From Cordia subcordata (taxonomy: Eukaryota > Streptophyta > Magnoliopsida > Boraginales > Cordiaceae), in assembly GCA_028554755.1 (NCBI GenBank), contig JAPTOF010000017.1:1426001-1490000 (forward strand): a stretch of DNA of 64,000 nucleotides, in the 5' to 3' direction. How positions within the stretch are numbered: position 1 is the first letter of the stretch; every line of letters begins with the position of its first letter. The notes below the pieces were generated by a model, which made no database searches, was not told where the DNA came from, and saw nothing but the letters and a program-made list of their open reading frames with translations. Shown here one piece after another: positions 36,613 to 49,807 of the stretch. The translations under genes were made by a program, and so were the position numbers.

Positions 36613-39600
36613 CTAAACAAAATAAAAACATTTCTAAAAGCTTCACGTCAATCTTGTTTCCCCTTCCACAAGAGAATTTTGTTAGATCCGCAAGCAAACC
36701 CTAATATATATCTTGATATGCTATCTCATAGTAATGAAGTGTATGCCTATCCAATCAGCTATCTAAGAGCCTTCGCTTCATCTCTTTCCAGTTTGTAATG
36801 AAAAATCTTAATAGATTGACGTTGACAGACACATATATGGAAAGGCAACAAGGGAAAGCATTATCTGAATTATGCTTTATAACAAAATAGAAGAGCTTAA
36901 TGGCAGTAGCTTTCCTACAACTAATGAAAAAAAAAGGCTCCTCATCAGGCAATCTGATTGACAACAAGATGTCATGTTCTTAAGAAAGGATTGGCTATTA
37001 TTGCACAAGAATATGAAGCATATTCCTATTAATAGCAAGGCAACCATCTTTTTTGAAGCATCAAGCAATATAACTGGAAACTTGTAAATAGAACCAAAAA
37101 CAAGAGAATATTAAGTTTGGATATCCAATAAAAAGTCTCAGTTAGATAGACGATATACATATACATGATAGTTACCCGTGAAGCACATGTTGATATATGA
37201 ATAGCCTCAAAGTTGAAAGGTTACCATTTAGATCTAGAGCAACCAGCAGTGTTAAATCATCTGTATCCTTGGCTTCACCAACATATTGATGAGGAGGACC
37301 CAGAGGAATGATAGATCTAGCTTTCAGAAATAATGCCGGCAAATCCTAATATATCCAAATAGTCAGAACGACTTAAGAATATAATGTAACTAAAGACAGA
37401 TGATGGATATTTTGAAAGCTGAACTAAGTTTCCTGAGCCATGTACCGGGTGTGAATCTTCAAAATCAAAACTCATCCAAATGCCTTTAGGCAACTTGTGC
37501 TCAAATATATCTGAAACATGGTCACACTGGGTGCTGTCAAACAATTTCAAGAATGTCAAAATATATCCACAACATAAATCCGATGTTAAGAACCTTTCAA
37601 GAAAAGACCTGAATAAGCTAAACAGTCTCTCTGAAAATACACGAGATCATTGGTGCTTAAATCCAGAAATTTCAATTTTTCACCGCTAAAGGTGATACAA
37701 GGTATGTAAAATATCTATGGATCTTTCAAGAAAAATATGGTTTGACAAAGAGCATGCAATAACTGGAGTTGAGTGAAGCAACCAGAAAGTTTGGTAATTA
37801 ACGATTGACAAAATCATAGGAAATTATACATATAATTGACAAGCATTGAGTGAGTAAACAAACAATATTACATATACATGCTGGGAAAAGAAGAAAGCAC
37901 GACAATATGTGATCAGAAATATACGACTAGTGGCATTATGCTCTTGTATAGTAGGGAGGCTCTACTTAGAGGACTTGGAATTTTGTTTCTTTTTTTCACC
38001 AGTTTAGGGCATTAGTATTACTAGCTTTTGAGTTTGAGACCTCCGAGCTTTGCAATAGACAAAAAGACCTTTACTAACCATGCAGGACAGAGTCTATCAG
38101 TGTCTAGTTATTCCACACATTTGAGTATCTCATTGCAGCCAGGACATTAGAATTCCTAATAATTAATATATCTCCCTATTGTTTGTTGGAAGTTTCAAAT
38201 CCTACTAAGTGGGTTAATCAGGAAGTTTCAAATCCTACTAAGTAGGCTAATCACCTTCGAGTTGATTGTTAGACAATCCCCTTAAAGAGATCAACTTATC
38301 CCTTTCCTGTTCCTCTTTTCCATCACAAAATTTAATCCTAATTCCCAACTTCAGCCAAAATCCTTAATTTACAAAGCCTAACCCTTATTTTCTAAATCAA
38401 AAGCACTTGGGTCTAATCTGGTTCTTTTAGCAGTCGAAGAGGCTTTCAGTCAGTCACTCTCCTTCGCAACTTTCCTGTTTCTCTGAGGAAGTTAAATCTC
38501 CAAAATTCATAGTATGTCATTTGTCCTTCCTACAATTTCTTTTTTGGGAAAAATTACACATGAATTACATGAGATCAATCTAAATTGTATGCATTACACT
38601 CTAACTCCCAGAAGTTCCCACTTTAATCATAAGTACCAAAAGGACTGCTATTAAACTAGCACAAACAGCAAACTTAAGTAACATAAATATGAATAATGTT
38701 CTAAAATCAACTAGTATTGCAACTCCAAAGGAACAGAATGGATACCTCGCAGAGACAAGAAGTGGTCCCAACAAGAACGATTTTTCCTGTGATCTCAGCT
38801 TGGGATCTTTGGGATCTACACAAGCAATTCAAGGATTCAAATAAGAAAAAAAGTTAAAATTCTAATGTCAATAGCATGTAACCTGAGTCAGCAACCATAC
38901 CAGCAAAAAATAGGGGAGTTGCAACAGGAAGGCCCCTAGTATGTGCAACATAAAACAAGGTATATATGTGCGGCAAAAGGCGGTACCGCCTCTTGAGTGC
39001 TCGGCGACAAACCTCTTCACACTATGAAAGATAAAAATTGTTCAAAAGATTATGTACAAGTCCCAAATCAGAATTCCAACATCAAACTATCTAGAAACTA
39101 AAAACTAAAGTAAGCATTCTGCAGTTTGTTTATTACTAGTTCAAATAATGAAATATCATTTCTACACCAACACTGAGAATGCGAATAGGGAATAGTCCTG
39201 ATGGCACATAATTGACTATGCTTATACATATTAGAGATTAAGGCAAGAACTAAATCGTTATGACTTTCATATGTAAATATTACTTCATCTATAAAAATAG
39301 CAGGCAGAAGTGACTGGATATTACAAGAATAGCAATCGTGACTTTGGAATTAAATCATGAGTTGTGGTTTTGACAAGTATGTGAAGTGTTTATCCTACTG
39401 CACTCTCAATTGCATATCAAGGGATTAGAAAAGCTATACTGCAAGCCATAAGTTAGAAAATAGAAGGATGCTCCTTCAATACAAATGCAAAAAAAAAAAA
39501 ATTATAAAGCTCAAAAACCATTTAACATGGAGAAAGATCTATTTCCAAGCATCTTTCCAACTGGAAATCCTTCAGCCTTTTCACCATTTAATATTTAATA

Positions 39601-41806
39601 ATGGACCTAAAACAGTGAGAATCTTTTCTTAATGATGAAACAAAAATAAGATAGCCACAAGCAGGTTTCTCGTAGTAATTCAGATTGGTTCCTGTGGCCT
39701 TCCATCACCGCTCTTTCCCAATGAGTTGAAGGCATTGACAGTTAGCCTCTTATTATTACATATATATCGCTATATTATTACATATATTTGTGAATGGCCA
39801 ATTAGTTCAATGACTTTATATAGACAACTTTAAAAGAAAACATCACACGCTTCAAATATTTCTAGATTAACAGAAATGATAAAAAGATAAACTATTCTCT
39901 GTAATAGTGTTGATGCTCTAAACATCTTATGATGAAAAGTGAAAACAGAGCATAAACATATGCCATTGCCAAATTGATCATAGACTGTAATCTTTGTCAA
40001 GAAGGCCAAACCTCTTTTCCAAAGGACCAAGGCTCATGATCAACGCTGCCTTTTATAGAATGTGCACGACAAAAAAGAAATAGGGCTGCCACACCCATCC
40101 ACCTTGCAAACAGTTTTGGAGTTGCATCTTTATCAAATCCACCTATGTCTGGCCCAGAGAAAGGCTGACCACTGAGCCCCTAAAAACAAACAAACCTCTT
40201 TCAAAACAGCATAACATGGTAAAAAAACACTGATAAACACAATGAACATGGAAGAATCTATAAAGAAACAAGAAATATATTTCAAACTATTGAATAGTTC
40301 CAATTGCAAACCTAGGTGGACATGAACCACGTGAAAAATAAATTTCACACCTCTCCCAATTTGTCACATTAGTATATCCTCATGACATATACATCTTGCT
40401 GACATAACTTTTCAAACATCCCTCTCACAACTAATTAACAAGAAATGGTAATAGTAACTTGGACAATTAGAAGCTTTAGATGGGCCTGAATTACCCCCAG
40501 CCAATCATATTGCAAATATTTTATGTGCCAAATATACATGTCTACCCAAAAGGGCCCAAGTTCTCCAGTTGAAATGGATAAAGGTCATGGCACAGGAGGA
40601 AATACTAAAAAAAGTTTGTGTCTTAATAGTGGACAGTAAGGGTAAGAGAGTTCCTTCAGCTAATCATTCTGGTAGCATAGATGGGCAAGAAAAATGTAGA
40701 AGCTAAACCACCATGGCATGTATCTTCAAAGTATATGACTAACATGACATTTTTGCTAGCTTATATATACTATCTTGCCAAATAAAATGTTGACAACAAT
40801 GGATCATCATATATATAAACTAAGGTAGTTATCTTTATATACATTGAAATGGTTGAGTAGGGTGCCATGTGTCACACCCTCAACCATTTCATTTTTCTTA
40901 AAACAAATAATTAGTGTATTATTCTCCTTTTCTTTTTTTATTTTAATTGCTAAAGTGAATATTTGTCTATTTTTTTATCTAATGCTTGGATAAGATGCCA
41001 GGTGACACCCTTTGGTTACTTTTCTATTTTCTATATTTCATTTATTTTTTAATACTTGAATTGACCATTGATAAATTAATAAAAACCTTTTCAATAGACA
41101 AACTATCTGCTTACTTTTAGTCTTAGTATCACATGGAACCCCATCATTTTTCTTTCATTTCTTCAATATTTTCATAGTGGTAAGTACAATATTCAAGTTT
41201 TGAAAAGTTGGGGCAAGATGTCAGGTAGCAGCATGTGGTTATTTCTTTGTTTTTTTTAAGTATTTTACTTATCCTTTGATAGTTGATCTCAATTTCTTAA
41301 CAAATTTGATTTAAAAATAAAATTAAAAATAAATTAAATTCTTGACTTTAACCTTTTAATTTTAAATCTCATAATATTTAATTAGATTAGGAAAAATATA
41401 AGCTGAATACATTATTAAATTCTTTAATTGATAAAATTGATTCAAATTTAACCATATGATCATTAAAATTACCCAAAACATAAAATATAAAAATATATAA
41501 CACGTGTGACTTCGTGCAAGTCAGAAACAAAATACCTCATGTGCAAATTCTCAATAATAGACAAGGGGCAGGAAGTCACATTATGTTGCTAAAACTCGAT
41601 TTAGTTCAAGAAATTCTTATCCAACCAGTTCTGATTAGCTAGATCGCAAACTCAGAATCAAAAATTCATTTTCAACAAGCACTCACCAGTTGAAGAACCA
41701 TGGAGATGCTCATATGGAGGTGCCCCCAAGTGGAAACATTATCTCCTGTCCATGTGGCGGTGTATCTTTGGCTGCCTATATATGCCGCCCTGGTAAGAAC
41801 AAATGG

Positions 41807-41809
41807 TCA
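41807..41809 (-). other. Premature stop TGA in GH31 exon 10
   Basis: The frame reads ANKNK-stop-PFVLTR where the family has Arg. This is consistent with CGA to TGA, a C-to-T change. Confidence 0.85.
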
Positions 41810-42259
41810 CTTATTTTTGTTAGCTAATTTCATGCCTTCAAATGATGATCTTGCCATCAACATGCCATATACCTGAAACATGGAGGTACTTCCATTAAGG
41901 ACCAATATATATATAAACACTAAAATATGGCCAACAAGATAGCACAAGGAAAAGAGAAATAGATCGGCCAGAGCAATATATTCTATTTGGCATTACATAC
42001 TCTGGAACTTGAGGAACTAGAGAAAATTTACAAACATGTGAATTACAGTTAAAACGTTATCAAATAAATAGTGAAATGATCCAAGAACTATACATTGTGA
42101 TAATGAGAATGATTTTGGCAGCCTCCAAGCTCAGCATCGCCTCTATGAATATTGTTCTTAGGCATAGTCTTTGTCTCTATCTGTCATGGAACAATGGTAA
42201 AAGTGACACCAGAAACCACAGGAAAAATAAACAGAATATAAAAAGGATCCAAGTTCTAC

Positions 42260-42401
42260 CTCAAAAATAGCTAGTTCATTCATATCATTCCATAACCCAT
42301 CCACAACTTTGGGAACAAAGTCTTTCACTAGATCAGCCCACCATGAACGGCTTCTGATTGGGTGAAATCAGGAAATACACAATCCCCAGGCCACACCTTT
42401 C
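42260..42401 (-). other. 1-bp frameshift in GH31 exon 8
   Basis: The exon starts in frame (KVWPGDCVFPDFTQSEA), then one C of a CCC run is missing before cgttcatggtgggctgat. The expected S-W-W-A-D-L is readable only in the next frame. The exon is 142 nt where the flanking phases need 143. Confidence 0.85.
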
Positions 42402-43174
42402 CTGACGCAAGAACTAAAATGTCAACATTTTGACAAGACAATTACCACTCAAGTAGAAGTTGAAACAATACAAAATCACACTCGAGGGGACAACTCCAAC
42501 GTGTTAAAGATTGCAGGTTCAAATCCCTTTCACCCTCCAAAATTAGGAAAAATAGAATCACATACCAATAAAAGGATTCCCATTAGCTGCTTGAACCCAT
42601 ATACTTCTTTTGGAACCACTATCATATATGGGGTAACCCCTTTCAAGTTTGATACCAGGGTCAAGCATCCAATTTGCCTTGAAACCAATCTCATGAAGAT
42701 CTTCTACAAGAGATTGGGGATCGGGAAAATCTTCCTGACAATATTACCAAAAACCCTATTATTATTTGATTTGATAATGAAAACATAAAATTTTCCTAAC
42801 ATATGAAACCAAATAGATTTAGAGAGAGTATAGTTGAACTATAACCAATTTAACCTTATAATTATTGTCTCTTGTTTACAAAGCTTCTTATTCTTACCAC
42901 ATAAAATTGTATGTGCACACAACTTATGCTATATACCTGGAGTAGTATTAGATTTTAATTGTATAGTTGTATGACATATGCATACAACCTCAAACAAGAA
43001 TTACATTCAAAAGGAAGTCTCAAACTCTTCCCTCCTTTACTTCATATATGGCATAAAGCAATAGAATAATCAATAGCAAGTAGTTTGAAACTTATTTTGA
43101 CATTAAATTCAGAAGACATGGCATGGCAAGAGGAAAATCTTTAATCATTTAGAATAGAAGTATTTCCTAAAATA

Positions 43175-43470
43175 TGTTAGAATTCCTTGCACGTGTAAAG
43201 TCCATAAAATCCAAAACCCCCTTATAAGATCTTGGACTACTCCATTTAAGACCAATTGGTTTTAGAACGAAACGTCAACTATCTTAACATGGTATCAGAG
43301 GGGGGCACTTGGTCTAGTTATATCTGAACCCTTAATTACTTTAACATGGTATCGAAGTTAGACTCTTGGTCCAGTTATATCTAACCACGTATTAGTAATG
43401 TTATGAAAACTAGGCCCTTGGTCCAATTATATCTAACGTGAGTATCCATGGTATATTTAACATGGTATCC
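43175..43470 (+). mobile_element. TRIM-like LTR plus PBS in a GH31 intron
   Basis: A 115-bp TG..CA segment (43175-43289, TGTTAGAATTCC...CTTAACA) is followed directly by tggtatcagag (43290-43300), the Met-tRNA primer-binding site. This arrangement fits a terminal-repeat retrotransposon in miniature. Next come about three imperfect ~60-bp units (taacatggtatc ... cttggtccagttatatctaac) to 43470. A second LTR was not found, so it is a partial copy. It lies between GH31 exons 6 and 7. Confidence 0.55.
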
Positions 43471-45270
43471 ATACATATTTGCACCACAATTGTGTGACTA
43501 ATTGTAATATTCCATGGTTTACGAACTACTGAAATCCCTATGTAGCCTGAAGATTTATAATGTTAACAAATTTCCCTTTAGTTATCCTCCCGCAATTACA
43601 TGCAATCGGGTTACCCTATTATATATACCTGTCTAATTCAGATATGATGCTCTTCTAGAGCAAGCTTTTATGTTGGAATCTTAGGTGCTTAGTTCCTTGT
43701 TGTGATGCCTATATCCCTTCCTTGTATGTTTAACACTATGTTAGCCAAGGAAGGTATGTCTAAGTGAAGCCATAGATATCACAATGGAAAGCTGTCAAGC
43801 ATACTATTGATACGTAAGAAGTTTTTTCCCCCTAGAAGATACTGCTGAAATAAAACTTTCTTCTTTGTCTATATAACATAATCCAGATTTGGATTTAGGC
43901 TCAGGAAGAGGGGAAATAAACCAAAGATGCTAGGAGGACAGCATAACAACGAGATATCATAAATAGTTGCTAGCCAAAATCATATAAGAGATCTCTATAA
44001 GACAAATATATATTCATCTGGATGAAAGTTGCCTCTAGAGGGGTAGGCGGAAGATACTTTGAATTACTTTATATTTCATTATATGCAGTGTCAATGGGAT
44101 ACTGAACACTGGCTGATGCTTTTGTCTCAGTCTCCAATCCACAATTGAAGGAATTAGTTCAAAAAGTCTAGGATACAGCTCATAGTTAAATATGAAGCGA
44201 CCGGATGAGAATAAATGCCTTTATGGGAACACCTTAGTACTAATGTAAACAGTCAAAAACAGTTGTTCAACTGCACTGTTCTTATTGTGTGGTGAGGTAT
44301 TTAATTTATTAAGTTATGAGCATATTTAATTTGTAAAGCTTTTGATCCTTTGCTTCTTCGTATTCGATTGGCTGATAGACGATTATGTTCATGAGTTTAC
44401 TACGCGATAGGATAATTTCCATGTGATTTCTCAAATTACCAATGAACCTAACTTGATTCCACAAAGTACTCCTTATAAATAGCTTGATCAAGGAACAGAG
44501 GAGGTAGGAACTAAATCATTTTTGCATTTTATTGCTTTAGTTTATAGGTAGGCACATACAAATATCGATAATAATTCCATAAGATTGCAAGTGATATTAT
44601 TGTATAATCATCCAAAGAAGAAATAAAGAACAAGAAAATCCCAGAGATCGAGTGCCTTTGTCCATCAGCATAGATAGAAGTAAAATCATCAATGACAGAT
44701 AGAACTAACATGCATGCAAAAAATAAAGACAAAAATAACAAAGACCAGCAATATATATCTTGAAGTAATGCATCACTGATTCAGCATAAGAAGATGTACA
44801 AGTCATGACATGAAAATTATGTACATAGACTAGAAATATAAGAAAGCAACATACCGGATCAAAAGTGAAACAACGAAAACCATTCATGTAGTCTATGTCC
44901 ATCCATATTACATCACAAGGGATATTTTTCTCCCTAAAAGTTCTTGCTATCTGCGTTATCAAAAAGTAAAATTAAACCAGGAAGCATAAAGTTCAAAAAA
45001 AAAATTAAAGTGATGACGGAGAAGTAAACAATTGGCCTTTAGACAAATATACGTATAACAGCACCTACACATGAAACAGAAGGCAAGATTGCTAGTATGT
45101 ACTTCATTACTTATAAGGTTTAAATCCAAAAGAATATTATTAAGAGAGGTACTGCTAGAATAATAAAGCTAGGGGTGAAGAAGACAAGAGCAGTCAAGAT
45201 CATGTATACATTTGTACAGTGAGAAAGAAATGCGACCAACCTCAAGAACTTGATTATCAGGTGTATAGCT

Positions 45271-45273
45271 TCA
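45271..45273 (-). other. Premature stop TGA in GH31 exon 5
   Basis: The reading LGYQQSR-stop-SYTPDNQVLE shows TGA in place of the conserved Trp codon TGG, a G-to-A change. The exon has correct flanking splice phases, so the frame is secure. Confidence 0.88.
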
Positions 45274-45769
45274 ACGGCTTTGTTGATAACCTAAGGACCA
45301 CTTTGGGGGCATAAATACAGTTCCTGAAAAAGAAAATTTCATCAAGCCACAATACTCAATATTGAATATTCTATAGTTATTATGAGCAACAAGATGCAGA
45401 AATAAAATGAAAGGGAAAAAGAAAACCCACGAGAAAATTACTTAACAATAAATATTTCCTGAAATATTTAATTCTTTACTTAGATGATATATATACAATA
45501 CTTAATAGCCTTATAAACATAGATAGGCAAATTACTTATAGGGAACTTGCATTCGGCCCTAAAAAATGAGGAATCCGACTAAAAAATGAGGGATCCTACA
45601 AGGTGGGAACTTTCAATTTCTAGACTGTGTCATTGTAGTCTAGACTGGTCAACTCTTTTTTCTTGCATGGCAATGTTGCCCTCTTGTCCAATTCAATGTT
45701 AAAGGAAAAAGTGGAAAGAAGAAAAAAGCATAAAATAAAGAATAATGAAGACAAGGAAGAGAACACGCC

Positions 45770-45796
45770 AAGGGGGGGGGAGGGGGGAAGGGGGCA
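45770..45796. repeat. G-run able to form a G-quadruplex
   Basis: Runs of 8, 6 and 5 G separated by one or two A lie on the plus strand, inside the intron between GH31 exons 4 and 5. On the gene's sense strand they are C-runs. The sequence is directly visible; any structural role is inference. Confidence 0.6.
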
Positions 45797-47332
45797 CCCA
45801 CCACCAAAAGAAAAGGGAGAAAAGAAAAAAACCAAGGGCATGCGACTCAATCCCCTTGCAATCTCCTGAACATCATTTGAAATCTATATCTAAATAGATT
45901 TTCCTTTGACAAATATAGCAGATTATGCTCTTTGGACTTCGCTTAATTGGCAACAATAGATTTCATAATACCACTTTACCTTCCATTTTCTCACGATGCA
46001 ACAGCAAAGTCCATCTCAGCTATAAGTGCAACCTTTTTGTATTACTAACTATTTTCACTTTCCTACTCAAGAAAGGATAGCATTTTAACTTTCCAGCTAA
46101 AATTTGAGTATGTTCATTGTATTTAAAGCATGTATTCATAAACTGATAACATGGAATAAAAGATGTACTTCTTTCCCATTGTAAATGCCAAACTACGTGC
46201 TCCAGACTTCCTAAGACATGTTTAATATCTTTGTCAACAATTTTTGAGAACCAAAAAAGCTTAATATTAAAAGAAAGAGATGTTTTATCTAACCAAGTTG
46301 AAAATGACACAAATCAACATGCCAAAAAGTAATAGTACAAATTCTATGTCAAGGTAGTATTGATTGAGAACAATTTCATAAACCAATTCATACTACAACA
46401 ACATAGATAGGATAAACTAACATATGAAATGATTCAGCAGATTACCAATAGCTTGAGACAATGATATCATAACGTCAGCTGGGGAAGCAAATGGACCAAA
46501 CGTAACAACAGGGTAAGGCTGTGGAGCTATAAACTTTATGTGTGATTCTTGCAGCAAATCAATCTGCTCAAACAACAAACAACTATCACTAAAAGAAGAT
46601 TTAATCTAGTAGCTCACTTACAACATAATGTAAAAAAAGGGAAAAAAGAATATACCTCACAACGCCGAGTCGTATCTGCTAGAACTCCCCATGCTTCTCC
46701 ATTAGGAAGAACAACGAGAACCCATGGATGGGATTGGTACAAAGAGATAGTGTCAGGACCATAGCCAAAGGCATCAGTATTCCAAGCAACTACCTGCATG
46801 TAAAAAAATTTATACACAGAGCCAATGCAGGAGACAAGATATTCATTTCTTGAAAAGACCATGTTAACTAACTTACCCTTCTCCCCGTTCTTTCAAGTGG
46901 CCCACTAACTTCTCCTGTCCCATAGAATGACGTACCTTGTGGAAGCTAAATAAAAACCATATATACACAAATACATGAAAAATGGATCCCAACATAAGGG
47001 ATTATATAAGAGTATACATCTGCATTACATTTGTGCTTGTATAGAACATTCAGTAAAGTTGTAGTTGAATGGCACAGAAAATAAATTGTGAAACATAGCA
47101 CGCTTACCTTAATAGTGATTGCTTGTTGTCTACCATTGCATTCAAATGTAGGAACAAATGTTGGAATCTTGTTAAAGTTGGTCAACTTTGTCTCCCTAAC
47201 TTTGGGACTAACAAATGAAAGACTCGGAAATGCTACATTTCGATCATCTATAGAACAATCGAAACGAAACACTTCATCCCCCAGAATTGGCTCAAAAATC
47301 ATATGCCTTGAGGCTCCCTCATCTCCAGCCAT

Positions 47333-48177
47333 TTTTTATACTTGTAACCTCACACGAGGAAATCTTCCCTTGGTATGAAGTGTGCCTGCTGAGTACTTGG
47401 CTTCTTCTTTTATAGAGAGAGTTTTGCCTTGGATTCCTGGTTTTCATTTTCTACTGTATGGGAATTGCCTCGGTCTGGATGAAGGTATAGGTGCTGTGAA
47501 GTAGAGCATACTTCAAAGGGACAAAAGTAAGAGTAGCAAATTCACCTAAGCTTTGGCAATTTTCTTTTCACTGCATGGTCTTCCCCACTTGTCCAAAAAA
47601 GGATGATCTAAAGGTTCCATTTGTCGAAAGAAGGACAGTCCAAAGGTTCCATTGTTACTATTGCTGTGATCTCATCCCTCATTTTGCCCGTGCCCATTAG
47701 TCTTGTTCCCACAGATTTGGGATGCCAAACATTTCAGATCGGCATGACAACAGGGACAAATTCTGAACTTTCAATGCTTGTCTAGTTTCACGTTAACAAT
47801 GTATCATAAAATTTTCTATAAACACCAGTCCTGGATGATATGTGGTAGCAATACACCTTATACTTGCAAGTGGTAGCGACTCTTCTGGAGTACAGGACAT
47901 TAAGCAACTATAACTTTCACAAAATTTTTATCTAATTTGAACCAAATGATATTTATTCATTTCATGCAAATAAGAAATATGATCTCTTTCAGTTCAACAA
48001 GCACAGTTGACAAGCATTGTCTCGGCACTGGTACACTAAAACATCAAATATAATAATACTTGATATATTTTAAGTTGTCGACATCTGCTCTCCATGGATT
48101 TACATCTCTCCCCACAATCTCCCCACACAAGCATGCTTGGTTTGCTATCTGGCATGCATTTCATGCCTTAGGTTTAG
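47333..48177. other. Upstream region of the GH31 pseudogene, no gene seen
   Basis: The 47.33-47.5 kb part is presumably 5' UTR/promoter of the GH31 gene. A repeated aaaggttccat(t/g) motif occurs at about 47610 and 47642. No recognisable coding region. Confidence 0.4.
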
Positions 48178-48575
48178 AGGGTGCTAGGGAGTGCTTAAAA
48201 GTTGGTCAAACCTGCTTATAAGCAAAAAAATAAGATTTAGGTGTTTGGCAAGATCTGATTATAAGTAAGTACGGTTGGCTTATAAGCAGCCAAAAAAAAA
48301 GCACCACCCTCCAACTCTTGTTTAGCTACTTATAAGACTAAATAAGATTACACTCGTACCCCTTAAAAACACAAAATTAACCACCCCTTAACTAACGAAA
48401 TATCCTTTTTAGTTATTTTGACAAATACTGCTGCTTATATGCCTATATATTACCAAACATGTCACCAGCTTATAAGGACATTTTATTCAAACGCTTTTTT
48501 CCTTATTTATTATTTGCTTGTAAACATCAAAAGCTGCTTATAAGCAGCTTAGAAAAGCAAAGCCAAACACCCCCT
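48178..48575. repeat. MITE, about 0.4 kb
   Basis: Left end gggtgctagggagtgcttaa; right end read inversely gggggtgtttggctttgctt, with internal gcttataagc palindromes near both ends. The interior is AT-rich with no coding potential. It is related to the short copy at 27532-27638. Confidence 0.55.
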
Positions 48576-48925
48576 TCGTTTCTTTTTCTTTTAGTTAGCT
48601 GATTGAAGTAGCTTATATCATAAAAAACAAAAGATTTGAACGAAATCTTCTTTATGAGGTGTGCCAATTAAATCAAATTGTCATAACTTGCCAAGTCTAG
48701 CTTAAGCATCTACTTTCACTTTATTAGCAAGTGTCAGGTTCAAAAAAGATAAGAGTGACCATGAAGTTTAATAATCTCAAATGAACAAGTTAATAGAAGA
48801 ATTTGTAATGAAAGGTAGAAGAATATATTACCTCCTTTGCTTCTTTATCTTTTGTGGAAACGTTAATTTAATCCCCATATTTTCAAAGTTACCCTTCTAA
48901 CATTTGATCTTGTATGAATATTGCA

Positions 48926-48926
<1 letters not shown>

Positions 48927-48990
<64 letters not shown>
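48927..48990. repeat. Compound (TC)n(TA)n microsatellite
   Basis: About 17 TC units are followed directly by about 15 TA units. This is pure simple sequence; open frames across it are artefacts. Confidence 0.95.
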
Positions 48991-48992
<2 letters not shown>

Positions 48993-49360
48993 TTCTTCTT
49001 CTTCATCACCAACACCATGTCCCCTACAACCACCTGGCCATTGTTTTCGAGCTTCAAGCATAGTAATTTACTATCTATATATTGGTGTCAGAAAAGCAAG
49101 ATTTATATATTTAAAGGATAATATCTAAATATCTACACATTTAGTCAGACGACCAAAATAACTGAATTTTTTAAATTTTCTATATCAAAAACAAATAAGT
49201 TAAATGACTACCTTATGCAACTCTATAATCGACACAAAGTTCAAACTAATATTCAAATTGATAATACCAAATTGATATTCAAATTGACAATGCTAACACA
49301 AAAGTAATAGCGTGGCAACTTTTGCTATGTAGGCGAATGATTGGATTCTTTAACTTACAC

Positions 49361-49807
49361 TATGCTTGGATTCAAAGGAGGAAGATCAATAAAGGAAAGG
49401 AAAGTAAAGTATGATAAAGGAAACGAGAAGAAATGACTAATTCTTGCTTAGATTGAAAAATTTTTACAAAGAAAATAATAATAAATGATTGTGGATATCT
49501 CTTGTTTGGATTGGAAAGAAAATGAAAGGAAATGATTAAATTTTATGTTAAAATAGACCTTTATGTCTTTTTATAGTTTTATGTTGAAACATACAAGAAT
49601 GATAAAAAAATTATTGCAAGAAAAATTATTTTATTTCCCTTCCTTTCCTCCCAAATTGGAAGCATTCATTCTAAAGGATTTGGAAGGATATGTCATGTCC
49701 CTCATTAATCCTCTCCTTCCTTATCCCTCTGCCCCAAACAAATGAAGGAATTTAAGAATTCCTCCAAATCCTTTTCCTTCCTTTCATTCCTCCCATCGAA
49801 ACAAGTT
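49361..49807. repeat. MITE, about 0.45 kb
   Basis: Left end tatgcttggattcaaaggag and the inverted right end acttgtttcgatgggaggaa are followed by matching aaaggaaaggaaag-type purine tracts, giving an imperfect terminal inverted repeat of about 35 bases. The remaining sequence to 50488 is AT-rich with no gene. Confidence 0.5.

Larger units (their letters stand above)
35486..47332 (-). pseudogene. HGL1: GH31 alpha-glucosidase (HGL1 / heteroglycan glucosidase-like), decayed gene
   Basis: Seventeen exons traced by splice sites and phase: 47332-47108, 46945-46877, 46793-46656, 46563-46446, 45323-45241, 44950-44855, 42734-42566, 42401-42260, 42180-42094, 41872-41687, 40179-40012, 39021-38901, 38815-38746, 37533-37446, 37345-37225, 35862-35669, 35581-35486. 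Landmarks of the plant neutral glucosidase family follow in order: TSFYGTGEVSG, NTDAFGYGPDTISLYQSHPW, TVFMPPKWSLGY, VIWMDIDYMNGFRCF, WNDMNE (with the catalytic Asp), TWTGDN (expected acid/base Asp), SGPDIGGF and FEDSHP. Lesions: TGA at 45271-45273 replaces the Trp of R-W-S-Y; a 1-bp deletion in exon 8 (142 instead of 143 nt) shifts the frame before VVDGLWNDMNE; TGA at 41807-41809 replaces the Arg of NK-R-PFVLTR; MNEP has become MNEL. The frame ends at TAA 35486 and the long C-terminal region of HGL1 homologs is missing. The family hydrolyses alpha-glucosidic bonds; this copy cannot make a full enzyme unless these are sequence errors. Confidence 0.9.

Noticed and set aside
42481..42560. Possible tRNA or SINE (ggttcaaatccc B-box-like motif)
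   Set aside because: No matching A box at the right spacing and no cloverleaf. It abuts GH31 exon 7, so I left it unannotated.
44705..44962. 85-codon frame starting MITQIARTFREKNIPCDVIW
   Set aside because: Not a separate gene: it is GH31 exon 6 (44950-44855) read through into intron.
45620..45869. Open frames of 76 and 68 codons around the G-run
   Set aside because: Lys/Glu- or Phe/Ser-rich translations of simple sequence within a GH31 intron.
48904..49128. Open frames with Ser-Leu and Ile-Tyr repeats
   Set aside because: Produced by the (TC)n(TA)n microsatellite.
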